Positions 1-8,218 of a stretch of DNA of 53,152 nucleotides are shown here, in pieces. The position numbers were made by a program, and so were the translations under genes. The DNA comes from Gammaproteobacteria bacterium (GTDB lineage: Bacteria > Pseudomonadota > Gammaproteobacteria > Pseudomonadales > Cellvibrionaceae): the NCBI GenBank assembly GCA_021151625.1, contig JAGKWY010000018.1, forward strand, positions 1 to 53,152, given 5' to 3'. The number at the start of each line of letters is the position of its first letter. Within the stretch, counting starts at the first letter, position 1. The notes under the pieces were generated by a model. That model saw only the letters and a list, made by a program, of their open reading frames with translations. It did no database searches and was not told the DNA's origin.

Positions 1-21
1 TAACCGCTTTGCTATCGCGCC
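1..21 (-). tRNA. tRNA-Cys, 5' end only (cut by window edge)
   Basis: Read on the minus strand, the last 21 bases of the window edge begin GGCGCGATAGCAAAGCGGTT. This closely matches the 5' acceptor stem and D-arm of the E. coli cysT tRNA (GGCGCG..A.CAAAGCGGTTA). The anticodon lies outside the window, so the identity rests on the 5' third and on context. In E. coli, pgsA is followed by glyW-cysT-leuZ, and here the tRNA also follows pgsA. No tRNA-Gly is seen between pgsA and this gene. Confidence 0.72.
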
Positions 22-30
22 TTTTCGAGA

Positions 31-43
31 GGCCGCAATTCTA
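31..43 (-). promoter_or_regulatory. -10 element and GC-rich discriminator of the tRNA-Cys promoter
   Basis: On the minus strand TAGAAT (38-43) is followed directly by a GC-rich stretch, GCGGCC, as in stable-RNA promoters under stringent control. It lies about 17-22 nt before the first base of the tRNA. I do not see a convincing -35 hexamer at the right distance, so this is a moderate call based on the -10, the discriminator and the position. Confidence 0.4.
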
Positions 44-139
44 GCGGACTCATTTTGAAAATCCTAGTCTTTTATATAACTGAACCAAAGGTTTTTTACA
101 GTTTGATTAAATGCTGTTCAGGTCGATCAAAAGTCGTTA

Positions 140-691
140 TTAATCAGGGGCTTTGGGTAACAAAAATGGCCAGGCGGCACGCAGATATAGCACCATTGAC
201 CAAAGCGTTAATGCAGCCGCACCAGCGAGAGAGATGTAGCCCAGCGGCATAAGCAGCGGAATGTCCATCAGCAACACAATGATGGCTGTCATTTGCAGCG
301 TGGTTTTGATCTTGCCGATATAAGACACAGCAACACTCGCACGCTGCCCCAACTCCGCCATCCATTCACGCAAGGCGGAAATAATAATTTCGCGCCCTAC
401 TATTACCGCAGCAGCCACCACAAACCATACCGAGTTATGGTGCAAGGTCACCAATAGCAACAATGCAATAGCCACCATCAGCTTGTCTGCAACCGGATCC
501 AGAAAGGCACCAAACGGTGTGCTCTGGTTGTATTTGCGCGCGACATAACCATCCGCCCAATCGGTGATGGCTGCGACACTGAAAATCAGGGAGGAGACAA
601 AATGGGCCCAACCGAACGGCAGGTAAAAGACCACGACAAACAATGGGATAAGGAAGATCCGCATCAGGGTCAGTTGGTTGGCAAGCGTCAT
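140..691 (-). CDS. pgsA: CDP-diacylglycerol-glycerol-3-phosphate 3-phosphatidyltransferase
   Basis: This inner-membrane enzyme makes phosphatidylglycerol phosphate from CDP-diacylglycerol and glycerol-3-phosphate, the committed step to phosphatidylglycerol and cardiolipin. The 183-residue protein has the CDP-alcohol phosphatidyltransferase motif D(x2)DG(x2)AR...G(x3)D(x3)D, visible as DWADGYVAR followed by GAFLDPVADK, and several hydrophobic segments. I chose the ATG at 691 because the protein then starts MTLANQLTLMR, as the family does; an upstream in-frame ATG at 763 would add 24 unconserved residues. Length is typical. It lies 105 nt downstream of uvrC, in the same direction, in the conserved order gacA-uvrC-pgsA-tRNA. 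Confidence 0.96.
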   Translation of the reverse strand: MTLANQLTLMRIFLIPLFVVVFYLPFGWAHFVSSLIFSVAAITDWADGYVARKYNQSTPFGAFLDPVADKLMVAIALLLLVTLHHNSVWFVVAAAVIVGREIIISALREWMAELGQRASVAVSYIGKIKTTLQMTAIIVLLMDIPLLMPLGYISLAGAAALTLWSMVLYLRAAWPFLLPKAPD

Positions 692-796
692 AGGCAATTC
701 TCTGGGCCAGATGAACAAATCAGTAAAACGGGCGCGATAATACACCAGCAAAGCGGCTTTCACATCCCGAGACTTAAATGTTAAGTATTAAAAATA

Positions 797-2635
797 TCAT
801 TCATTATGGAAAAATGCGTAGATTTCCTCAGCCAACTTTTGGCTGATGCCATTTACTCGTGCCAGATCATCCACACTGGCATTCTGTACTTCCTGTAAAC
901 CACCAAAATGCCGTAACAACTCGCGCCGACGAGTAGCGCCTATGCCTGGAATATCCTCCAGTGTCGAAGTCTTGCGCTTTTTATCGCGGCGTTGCTTGTG
1001 ACCAGTAATCGCAAAACGGTGGGACTCATCGCGAATATGCTGAATCAAATGCAATGCGGGTGAATCGCCTGGCAATACAATCTCAGCGCCTGTCTCACCA
1101 TCAAACAGGGTCTCAAACCCCGCTTTGCGCGTAGTCCCCTTGGCAACACCAATCAATTGGACACCCTGAACACCCAATTCACCCAGCACCTCTATGGCTT
1201 TACCTAATTGGCCTTTTCCGCCATCGATTAGCAAAATATCTGGCAACTTTCCCTCACCATTTTGCAAGCGGGTATAACGACGCGTGAGCGCCTGCTCCAT
1301 GGCCGCATAATCATCGCCACCCGTGATTCCTTCGATATTGAAACGGCGATAATCCGATTTGAGCGGGCCGTTAGTATCGAACACCACACAGCTTGCTACA
1401 GTTAGCTCACCACTGCTGTGACTGATATCAAAACATTCCAAACGCTGCGGAGTTTCATCCAACCCAAGCGCTTCTTGCAGGGCAACAAAACGATCCAGGG
1501 AATTCTTTTTGCTATTTACGTGGGCGATAAGATTTTGCAGTGCAGCTGTGGCCGCCATCTGCAACCATTTTGCTCTATGGCTGCGCACTTGATGGTTAAT
1601 AAATACCTGGCGCCCTACCGCTTGCTGCAAGGCAGCACCAATTAATTCCAGCTCATCCAGCACTTGGCTCACAATAATTTCACGCGGAATTTCGCGCCCA
1701 CTACTCGCCAAATAAAATTGCGGAATAAATTCAGCGAGGATTTCCGCCGGTGTTTCAGCCAGTGTTGATGAAGGATAAAAACTGCGACTACCGAGAATTC
1801 GCCCCTGGCGAATAAAAAGAATATGTACGCAAATTGCCGCTGCGCGCATTTCCGCCGCAATTACGTCAATATCACCATTCCCCTCTTCAATCACTTGTTG
1901 TGATTGCACAGTACGCAAAGCAGTAATTTGATCGCGAAAAGCAGCTGCTTTTTCAAACTGCAACTGTTGGGCAGCAGCATCCATCTTATCGGCCAACTCG
2001 CTCAGCAATTTATCGCTATTTCCCGTGAGAAACAGCTGGGTGTGATGCAAATCGGTTTTGTAATCCCCAGGGGAAATAAATGCTACACAGGGTGCCGAGC
2101 AGCGTTTGATTTGATATTGCAAACATGGACGCGTGCGATTATTAAAAACACTGTCCTCACACTGGCGCACGCGAAAGGTTTTTTGCAAAAAATTCAAACT
2201 TTCTTTTACCGCACCCACATTGGGGAATGGACCGAAATAATCACCGCGTTTTTTCTTTGCGCCACGATGAAAAGAAATACGCGGATAATCCTCACCACTG
2301 GAGATGAAAATATAAGGGTAGGATTTATCGTCGCGCAATAAGATATTGTACGGCGGACGATTGGATTTAATCAGGTTCTGCTCAAGGATAAGCGCTTCTG
2401 TTTCACTCGCGGTAACAGTCACTTCCACCCGCGCAATCCGCGCTACCAGCGCCTGGGTTTTGGGCGATAGCCCCGTTTTACGAAAATAACTGGAGAGACG
2501 TGCTTTTAAATTTTTAGCCTTACCCACATACAAAATTGCACCATCACTACCAAACATTTGGTAGATACCTGGCTGCTGGGTGGTATTGGCGAGGAAACGG
2601 GAAGAATCAAAAAGCTCAGCGCTGTCTTGCGTCAT
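797..2635 (-). CDS. uvrC: UvrABC system protein C
   Basis: UvrC is the dual-incision endonuclease of nucleotide excision repair; it nicks on both sides of a lesion held by UvrB. The 612-residue product has the family's usual length. An N-terminal GIY-YIG nuclease domain is visible (GIYQMF at 23-28, then LYVGKAKNLKARL near 35-47). A UVR/UvrB-binding segment (AAQQLQFEKAAAFRDQI) lies near residue 210. An RNase H-like nuclease domain follows (ECFDISHSSG, DGGKGQLGKA), then C-terminal helix-hairpin-helix motifs (LEDIPGIGATRRRELLRHFGG). It sits 33 nt after the gacA-type gene and is probably co-transcribed with it, as in many gammaproteobacteria. Confidence 0.98.
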   Translation of the reverse strand: MTQDSAELFDSSRFLANTTQQPGIYQMFGSDGAILYVGKAKNLKARLSSYFRKTGLSPKTQALVARIARVEVTVTASETEALILEQNLIKSNRPPYNILLRDDKSYPYIFISSGEDYPRISFHRGAKKKRGDYFGPFPNVGAVKESLNFLQKTFRVRQCEDSVFNNRTRPCLQYQIKRCSAPCVAFISPGDYKTDLHHTQLFLTGNSDKLLSELADKMDAAAQQLQFEKAAAFRDQITALRTVQSQQVIEEGNGDIDVIAAEMRAAAICVHILFIRQGRILGSRSFYPSSTLAETPAEILAEFIPQFYLASSGREIPREIIVSQVLDELELIGAALQQAVGRQVFINHQVRSHRAKWLQMAATAALQNLIAHVNSKKNSLDRFVALQEALGLDETPQRLECFDISHSSGELTVASCVVFDTNGPLKSDYRRFNIEGITGGDDYAAMEQALTRRYTRLQNGEGKLPDILLIDGGKGQLGKAIEVLGELGVQGVQLIGVAKGTTRKAGFETLFDGETGAEIVLPGDSPALHLIQHIRDESHRFAITGHKQRRDKKRKTSTLEDIPGIGATRRRELLRHFGGLQEVQNASVDDLARVNGISQKLAEEIYAFFHNE

Positions 2636-2668
2636 TGAAACAGGTCTGCAGAAAGAAAAAGCAGTCGC

Positions 2669-3208
2669 TTATACGACTGCTTCCGGATCGAGAAGATTAT
2701 GTTTTACTGCCAGCAGGGTCAGCTCCACATCGCTATTGATATCGAGCTTTTCAAAAATACGGTAACGATAGGAGTTCACCGTTTTAGGACTCACACAAAA
2801 AGTGTTGGCAATATCGTTCACCTTTTGACCATTGGCAATCAGCATAGCTGTTTGCAGTTCACGCTGGGATAACTTTTCAAATGGCGATTCTTGATTGTTG
2901 CCACCGGAAAAGGTTTTGAGCGCGAGCTGCTGGGCAATACTATTGCTCATGTAGAGATCACCACGCGTCACTTTATTGATCGCATCGGTGATTTCAGTAA
3001 ATTCCGCACCCTTAGTGACATAACCAACCGCACCTGCCTGCATCAGGCGAGTGGGATAAAGGTCATCATCACAGGCAGTAACCGCGATAATTTTAATTAC
3101 CGGATTCACGGTCAATAGTTTTTTGGTGGCTTCAAGGCCGCCCATCCCCGGCATTTTCACATCCATCAGGACTACATCAGGCTTTACACTGTTGTTATTG
3201 ATGGCCAA
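2669..3208 (-). pseudogene. gacA: GacA/UvrY-type response regulator lacking its 5' end
   Basis: The readable product (179 residues from a TTG) is clearly GacA/UvrY. It holds the phospho-acceptor segment VVLMDVKMPG, the receiver motifs VTA and YVTKGA, and a C-terminal LuxR-type helix-turn-helix (SPKTVNSYRYRIFEKL). GacA is normally about 214 residues. Counting from the phospho-accepting Asp, about 38 residues are missing, including the first beta strand with the conserved acidic pair that binds Mg2+. In-frame reading upstream reaches TAA at 3227-3229 after seven codons with no receiver-like sequence, and I found no DDH-like motif in the other frames up to murB. The TTG has no ribosome binding site. 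As written the gene should not give a working regulator; a 5' deletion or an assembly error is likely. It normally controls small-RNA/CsrA circuits. Confidence 0.85.
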
Positions 3209-3424
3209 CCATTTGCTGGCACATTTTTAGAGATTGTAGTGAGAGTCTGGCGAAACTACCACTCTTAAATGCCTATTTTAAGCTTGATTAAATGCCAATA
3301 ATTAGGAAGATGATTGTTTTTTATTACTTTATGCAGAGCTGATCCATCAGGATTTTAGGTTATGCACCAAAACGATGAGCCCAAAATGGCTTGGCTGTAT
3401 CAATAGCCCTCTGCAATCCGGACT

Positions 3425-4447
3425 TTAGGGATAGACCCGCGGCTCCATTTCCAACACAACACCGAACTTTTCCTGAACACTGGCAACAACACTATCGGCC
3501 AACTGCAGGATAAGTTTACCCTCTAGCTTGCCCGGGTTTGTCAGCACCAGCGCCTGATCCTGATGTACTTTCACACCATTTACTTCCCTGCCACGCCAAC
3601 CGGCTTGATCAATCAACCAGCCTGCGGCCAGCTTTACCTGCTGTGCATCAATCGGGTAGGACACGATAGTGGGATAGCTGGACTTCAAGTGTTCAAATTG
3701 ACCAATAGGAATAATGGGATTCTTAAAAAAACTCCCGACGTTGGGAATCTGCACAGGGTCGGGTAATTTCGACTGGCGAATTGCGATAACTGCCGCACTC
3801 ACCTGCTCCGCAGTGATCTCCCCCTCAGGAATATCAATCAGTGCCGCACGCAATGCCGGATACTCCAGATTGAGCTCTGGAACTTTGCGCAACTTTAAGG
3901 TCACCGACGTAATGATGTACTGATCTTTCAGCGATTGCTTGAAAATGCTATCGCGATAGCCAAATTGACAACTCTCGTTGGTAAAGGTCACCATCAACCC
4001 GGATTGAATATTCAGTGCACTCAACTCGGCAAATACATCTTTCAACTCAACGCCATAAGCACCAATATTCTGGATAGGTGCAGCCCCTACACTCCCCGGA
4101 ATGAGCGACAGGTTTTCCAATCCGTAAAAGCCATTATCGAGCGAATACTCCACCAGCTCATGCCAATTCTCGCCTGCTGCGACTTTCAACCAAACAAATT
4201 CATCGCTCTCTTCAACCAGATCAATTCCGCGTGTTTTCATGTGCAGAACCAAACCGGGAAAATCGCTGCGCAACACAATATTGCTGCCACCCCCCAATAC
4301 TAACAATGGCAACTGTTCCGCTTTGGCAAAGGCGATTGCCTCACGCAAATCTTCATCACTTTGCACACTGACAAAATAATTTGCCACCGCCGGCACAGCG
4401 AGGGTATTGAATTTCTGGATATTAAAATGTGGCAAAAAAAGTGGCAC
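3425..4447 (-). CDS. murB: UDP-N-acetylenolpyruvoylglucosamine reductase
   Basis: MurB is the cytoplasmic flavoenzyme that reduces UDP-GlcNAc-enolpyruvate to UDP-MurNAc in peptidoglycan synthesis. The 340-residue protein matches the E. coli-type (type I) enzyme in length. Visible motifs are the FAD-binding LVLGGGSNIVL, LSLIPGSVGAAPIQNIGAYGVE, the YRDSIFK segment and PNVGSFFKNP, whose Ser is the usual proton donor. The start is a GTG, with AGG about nine bases upstream. It ends the exbB-exbD-lpxK-kdsB-ptp-murB run on the minus strand. Confidence 0.97.
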   Translation of the reverse strand: MPLFLPHFNIQKFNTLAVPAVANYFVSVQSDEDLREAIAFAKAEQLPLLVLGGGSNIVLRSDFPGLVLHMKTRGIDLVEESDEFVWLKVAAGENWHELVEYSLDNGFYGLENLSLIPGSVGAAPIQNIGAYGVELKDVFAELSALNIQSGLMVTFTNESCQFGYRDSIFKQSLKDQYIITSVTLKLRKVPELNLEYPALRAALIDIPEGEITAEQVSAAVIAIRQSKLPDPVQIPNVGSFFKNPIIPIGQFEHLKSSYPTIVSYPIDAQQVKLAAGWLIDQAGWRGREVNGVKVHQDQALVLTNPGKLEGKLILQLADSVVASVQEKFGVVLEMEPRVYP

Positions 4448-4489
4448 AGCAAAAACCTGTTGGCAATTAAAAAGTGGATTGAATAATCA

Positions 4490-4963
4490 TTAATAAAGTC
4501 GTTGGCGGATATGAGCCAACAACCCCTCAGCGGCCTCTTCTACCAGATCCAAAACCAATTCGAATCCATCGTTTCCACCATAATAGGGATCAGGAACTTC
4601 GCGATGATTTTTATCTGAACCGAATTCCAGGAATAACCCAAGATGACCGGTAAAATGTGCGGGCTTTAAGCGCTGCAAATCGCGCAAGTTGGCATTATCC
4701 ATCGCCAGCACATAATCAAATTCATCAAAATCGGCCATACTCACCTGGCGTGCGCGCAAAACCGACAGATCATACCCGCGTTTTTTTGCTGCAGCGACAG
4801 TACGGGAGTCAGGCGCTTTTCCGATATGCCAATCGCCCGTACCGGCTGAATCCACCGTGATTTTTTGATCCAGTTTTTCACGCTTTACCAGCTCACGAAA
4901 AATTCCATCTGCCGTTGGCGAGCGACAAATATTACCCAGGCAGACAAATAACACCTTAGTCAT
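4490..4963 (-). CDS. Low-molecular-weight protein-tyrosine-phosphatase
   Basis: The 157-residue cytoplasmic protein carries the phosphatase P-loop CxGNICRSPTA near its N-terminus (VCLGNICRS) and the C-terminal acid loop DPYYGG, giving the Cys, Arg and Asp needed for phosphocysteine catalysis. In other bacteria such enzymes act on tyrosine kinases or arginine phosphates; the substrate here is unknown. The ATG at 4963 lies two bases after the kdsB stop, which supports this start over the TTG two codons upstream. The position between kdsB and murB is conserved in Pseudomonas. Confidence 0.93.
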   Translation of the reverse strand: MTKVLFVCLGNICRSPTADGIFRELVKREKLDQKITVDSAGTGDWHIGKAPDSRTVAAAKKRGYDLSVLRARQVSMADFDEFDYVLAMDNANLRDLQRLKPAHFTGHLGLFLEFGSDKNHREVPDPYYGGNDGFELVLDLVEEAAEGLLAHIRQRLY

Positions 4964-4965
4964 AA

Positions 4966-5727
4966 TCAATTTTCCAACAAGGCTTTTACACGCAACAAAT
5001 CCGCTTCGGTATCTACGCCCCCAGGAACCTGCGCACAGGCTTCAGCGATATGAATTGCTTCACCATTGGCCAGCACACGCAATTGCTCCAGTGATTCTAT
5101 TTTCTCTAGCATTGCCTGCGGCCAGGTAATAAAACGATTTAACAACGCCACACGATAGGCGTAAATCCCGATATGGCGTTGCGCAGGAAACTCGGCCGGC
5201 AAAGCATTTACCTCTACTTGCGCAAAATGGTCGCGCGGCCAGGGAATTGGCGCACGGCTGAAATAGAGCGCCTTGCCCTGCTGATCTGCCACCGCTTTTA
5301 CAATATTGGGATTGCGAAAATCGTCCAGGGTATGAATTGGTTCACTCAGGGTGGCAACACTGGCATAAGTATTTTCTGCCAGATTTTTTGCGACCTGACT
5401 AATAACCGCCGGAGGAATTAAGGGTTCGTCGCCCTGTACATTCACGATAATGTCATCCGGTTTTAATCCAAGCTGTACAGCGACTTCCTGCAAACGATCA
5501 GTACCGGAATTATGCGCAGCCGAAGTCATACATACAGGCGCACCAAAACTCTTAACAACGGCTTCAATACGCGCATCATCGGTTGCGATAATTACTTTTA
5601 GCGCATCACTTTCGCAGGCACGTTCATAGACATGTTGAATCATGGGTTTGCCCGCAATTTCTTTCAGCGGCTTTGCAGGCAAGCGCGTGGATGCATAGCG
5701 CGCAGGAATCACAACATAGAAACTCAT
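4966..5727 (-). CDS. kdsB: 3-deoxy-manno-octulosonate cytidylyltransferase
   Basis: KdsB activates Kdo with CTP to CMP-Kdo for the lipopolysaccharide inner core. The 253-residue product begins MSFYVVIPARYASTRLP, the family N-terminus with the nucleotide-binding PARxxSxRLPxKPL signature, and contains the conserved NVQGDEP segment. I chose the ATG at 5727 because 33 upstream in-frame residues show no family similarity. It lies only 29 nt after lpxK. The small Trm112/YcaR gene that often sits between these two is absent. Confidence 0.97.
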   Translation of the reverse strand: MSFYVVIPARYASTRLPAKPLKEIAGKPMIQHVYERACESDALKVIIATDDARIEAVVKSFGAPVCMTSAAHNSGTDRLQEVAVQLGLKPDDIIVNVQGDEPLIPPAVISQVAKNLAENTYASVATLSEPIHTLDDFRNPNIVKAVADQQGKALYFSRAPIPWPRDHFAQVEVNALPAEFPAQRHIGIYAYRVALLNRFITWPQAMLEKIESLEQLRVLANGEAIHIAEACAQVPGGVDTEADLLRVKALLEN

Positions 5728-5756
5728 ATTTTTGACCCAATTTGATAATGCAAAAA

Positions 5757-6821
5757 TTACTTCAGGGGAAAGCGGGATTGCTTTCGAGCAATCACTCGCT
5801 CTAATTTTTGTGCAAGTGCCAACCAAAATGACTCTGGCAACTCCGCAGATACCGGCAAATAAAACCAGTTATCTTGTGCAAACTCGCGACACTTAACCGC
5901 ATCTTTTTCAGTCATCACTATTGGCAAGCCATTAGCAAATTTAAAATCGTCTGCCACAAAATGATGGTGGTCAGAAAACGCATGCAATTGCACCTGAAAA
6001 CCTAGTTGCGCTAAGGTATTCACAAAGCGTTGCGGATTACCTATACCAGCAACTGCAGTTATTTGATTCGGCAAATCTGCACGTGCAATTTTTTTGCCCG
6101 ATGTCAGTTGAATCAATTCTCCCGGCTGGATTTGCATAGGGGTAAAAAACAGCGTTTCACCATTCACGGCAGGCAATACAAAATTGACCGCAGGGGAATT
6201 TACCACTACCCAATCAACGGTTTTCAAACGCGTTACAGATTCACGCAAGGGACCAACGGGCAAGCGCCAGCCATTACCCAAACCGCGCTGGCCATCCACC
6301 ACTGCAATTTCAATATCGCGCCCCAGACGATAATGCTGCAAGCCATCATCACTTAACAAAATATCGCAACCTTGATCCTCCAGCAATTTGCCATTGGCAA
6401 TACGATCTGCCCCCACAGCAACCGGTACATTGGTTTGCTGGAAAATAGCCAAAGGCTCATCGCCCGCTTCTTTGGCGGTACTGGCAGTCGTTAATAGATA
6501 AGGATAAGCAGGAGCTTCACCGCCGTAACCTCGGCTCATTACCCCGGGGTGATAACCCAGCGCTTGCAGCCTTTTAACCAGGGCGATAATCAGGGGCGTT
6601 TTCCCGGTTCCACCTACCGAGATATTCCCCACCACAATCACTGGAGTCGGCAGGTCTTTTTTCTGGTAGCGCAATACCCAAAAGCGGCGCAGCCCGGCCA
6701 GCACAATAAACACCCACATCAACGGTAATAGCCAAAAAGTCCAACGTGCACTGCCGTACCAGGCAGCAAGCCAGGAACCCTGTGGATTAGAAGCCGAATG
6801 TTGGGAAGATTGAGAACTCAA
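5757..6821 (-). CDS. lpxK: Tetraacyldisaccharide 4'-kinase
   Basis: LpxK phosphorylates the 4' position of the lipid A disaccharide at the inner membrane. The 354-residue protein has an N-terminal hydrophobic segment (FWLLPLMWVFIVLAGL), the Walker A motif GNISVGGTGKTP, then SRGYGG, DEPLA and LLSDDGLQHYRLGRD, all typical of LpxK. The start is a TTG at 6821; no earlier ATG preserves the membrane anchor, and a weak AGGCAG lies upstream. The msbA gene that often precedes lpxK is not here; exbD lies 118 nt upstream instead. Confidence 0.95.
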   Translation of the reverse strand: MSSQSSQHSASNPQGSWLAAWYGSARWTFWLLPLMWVFIVLAGLRRFWVLRYQKKDLPTPVIVVGNISVGGTGKTPLIIALVKRLQALGYHPGVMSRGYGGEAPAYPYLLTTASTAKEAGDEPLAIFQQTNVPVAVGADRIANGKLLEDQGCDILLSDDGLQHYRLGRDIEIAVVDGQRGLGNGWRLPVGPLRESVTRLKTVDWVVVNSPAVNFVLPAVNGETLFFTPMQIQPGELIQLTSGKKIARADLPNQITAVAGIGNPQRFVNTLAQLGFQVQLHAFSDHHHFVADDFKFANGLPIVMTEKDAVKCREFAQDNWFYLPVSAELPESFWLALAQKLERVIARKQSRFPLK

Positions 6822-6939
6822 TGGGCTGCCTGTAAAACAAAAAGGACTTTTGCAGCTAACTTATGGCAGCCAGCTAAAAAGTCCATTGAACCAAATAAGG
6901 TGTGTCGATCGCTCTTGGGCGATGATTGTAGCCGAGTCG

Positions 6940-7365
6940 CTAGTCTTTTTCAGGCTCGGGTTGGCGGGTGGTAATGCTTAAATGCGCAAAGCCCAGTTGC
7001 CCGGCCGCATCCATTGCCTGAACCACCGCCTGGTGGGGGGTTTTGGCATCGGCAGTAATAACCAGAGGCACCTTGTTGTTACCCTCAGAAAGCTTGGTAA
7101 TCGCCGTTTTTAAGGTTTCCACCTTGTTGTTCACCAAAACCTGATCATTAACCGAGTAGCTACCATCGGCCGCAATCATAATTTCAATCTGCTTGGGCAA
7201 TTCGCTGCTCTGCTCCCCCACTGCTTCGGGCAAATCCACGCTCAGTTGGGTGCGCTTGGTAAAGGTCGTGGAGACCATAAAAAAGATCAGCAGGAGAAAC
7301 ACCACATCAATCAGCGGTGTGAGGTTAATACCTTCGTCCTCGGTGCGTTGGCGACGAAATTTCAC
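6940..7365 (-). CDS. exbD: ExbD/TolR family energy-transduction protein
   Basis: This 141-residue protein has a short cytoplasmic N-terminus, one transmembrane helix carrying the proton-relay Asp (LTPLIDVVFLLLIFFMVS) and a periplasmic domain, the ExbD/TolR plan. With ExbB it would use proton flow to energise a TonB-like protein. It starts with GTG 16 nt after exbB, with GAGGGC upstream. No tonB is nearby, so its partner is unknown. In Pseudomonas the equivalent exbB-exbD pair sits next to lpxK, as here. Confidence 0.92.
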   Translation of the reverse strand: MKFRRQRTEDEGINLTPLIDVVFLLLIFFMVSTTFTKRTQLSVDLPEAVGEQSSELPKQIEIMIAADGSYSVNDQVLVNNKVETLKTAITKLSEGNNKVPLVITADAKTPHQAVVQAMDAAGQLGFAHLSITTRQPEPEKD

Positions 7366-7381
7366 AATAAGCCCTCGCGCC

Positions 7382-8008
7382 TTAAACCAGCTTCACATCG
7401 ACACGACGGTCGCTGTGCAATGCATCCACCAACTTAATAGCCTCGTCTTCCATGGTCACCACAATGGCATCAATACGACGCTGGAAAAAACGATGCGCGA
7501 TAGTGGCCGGAATTGCCACAATCAAGCCCGCAGCGGTGGTGTAAAGCGCAACCGAAATACCGCCCGCCAGCACAGCAGTATCACCATTACCCTGCAACAT
7601 AATCGCATTGAAGGTCTGGATCATCCCGAATACCGTACCCAACAAGCCCAACAAAGGCGCGATATTCGCAACTGTACCCAGTACATTCACATAGCGCTCC
7701 AGCTCATGGATCACCTGGTTAGCAGCTTCCTGTACCGAATCTTTCATTACTTCACGGCCGTGTTTGGAGTTACTCAAACCAGCGGCCAAAATTTGACCCA
7801 AAGGGGAAGATTGCTTCAGCTCACGCAGCTTGGTGGCATCCAGCTGGTTATTTTTAATCCAGGTCCAAACCTGGGCCAGCAAGGTTTTAGGGGCGATTTT
7901 GGCGGGATTGAGCGTCCAATAGCGCTCGGCACTAATGGCAATCACAATCAGCGAACAGGCCAGGATTGGCCACATCAAAATACCACCGGCTAAAAATATC
8001 TCTATCAC
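7382..8008 (-). CDS. exbB: MotA/TolQ/ExbB family proton-channel protein
   Basis: The 208-residue inner-membrane protein has an N-terminal helix (FLAGGILMWPILACSLIVIAI) and two C-terminal helices typical of TolQ/ExbB (NVLGTVANIAPLLGLLGTVFGMI, then the GGISVALYTTAAGLIVAIPA segment). It forms the channel that works with ExbD. The start is a GTG at 8008 preceded by AGAGGAAG. It marks the downstream end of the accessory island; comEC, its usual upstream neighbour, is about 32 kb away. Confidence 0.92.
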   Translation of the reverse strand: MIEIFLAGGILMWPILACSLIVIAISAERYWTLNPAKIAPKTLLAQVWTWIKNNQLDATKLRELKQSSPLGQILAAGLSNSKHGREVMKDSVQEAANQVIHELERYVNVLGTVANIAPLLGLLGTVFGMIQTFNAIMLQGNGDTAVLAGGISVALYTTAAGLIVAIPATIAHRFFQRRIDAIVVTMEDEAIKLVDALHSDRRVDVKLV

Positions 8009-8218
8009 AGACAGCTTCCTCTTATTCTTGGGCTGGGCACAGCGCCAGACTTAAACGCGGCGTAACATATCACATGCCACGCTAATTGCCATGGGCTAGC
8101 CAGCTTTGTCTGTAAATGTGTGAAGAAGTTTCAAGAAGGGATGCGGAGAAAAAAACGCTATTGAGATTCCGGCTACTCGAATCATGCAATGATCCTTTCG
8201 CCGGATAATAGGAATGGA

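Noticed and set aside
3361..3390. TGCACCAAAA resembling an NtrC half-site
   Set aside because: No second half in the right spacing and no sigma54 -24/-12 pair is present.
3209..3424. Search for the missing gacA 5' end in other frames upstream of the TTG
   Set aside because: No frame gives the VVDDH-type start of a receiver domain; similarity of short stretches such as QMVGHQ to GacA is too weak to use.
6844..6884. Inverted repeat GGACTTTT...AAAAGTCC between exbD and lpxK
   Set aside because: The loop is 25 nt and there is no T-run after the stem; too weak for a terminator or known regulatory RNA.
8160..8218. ATCC...GGAT hairpin after the giant gene as a terminator
   Set aside because: The stem is about four or five pairs and no T-run follows.
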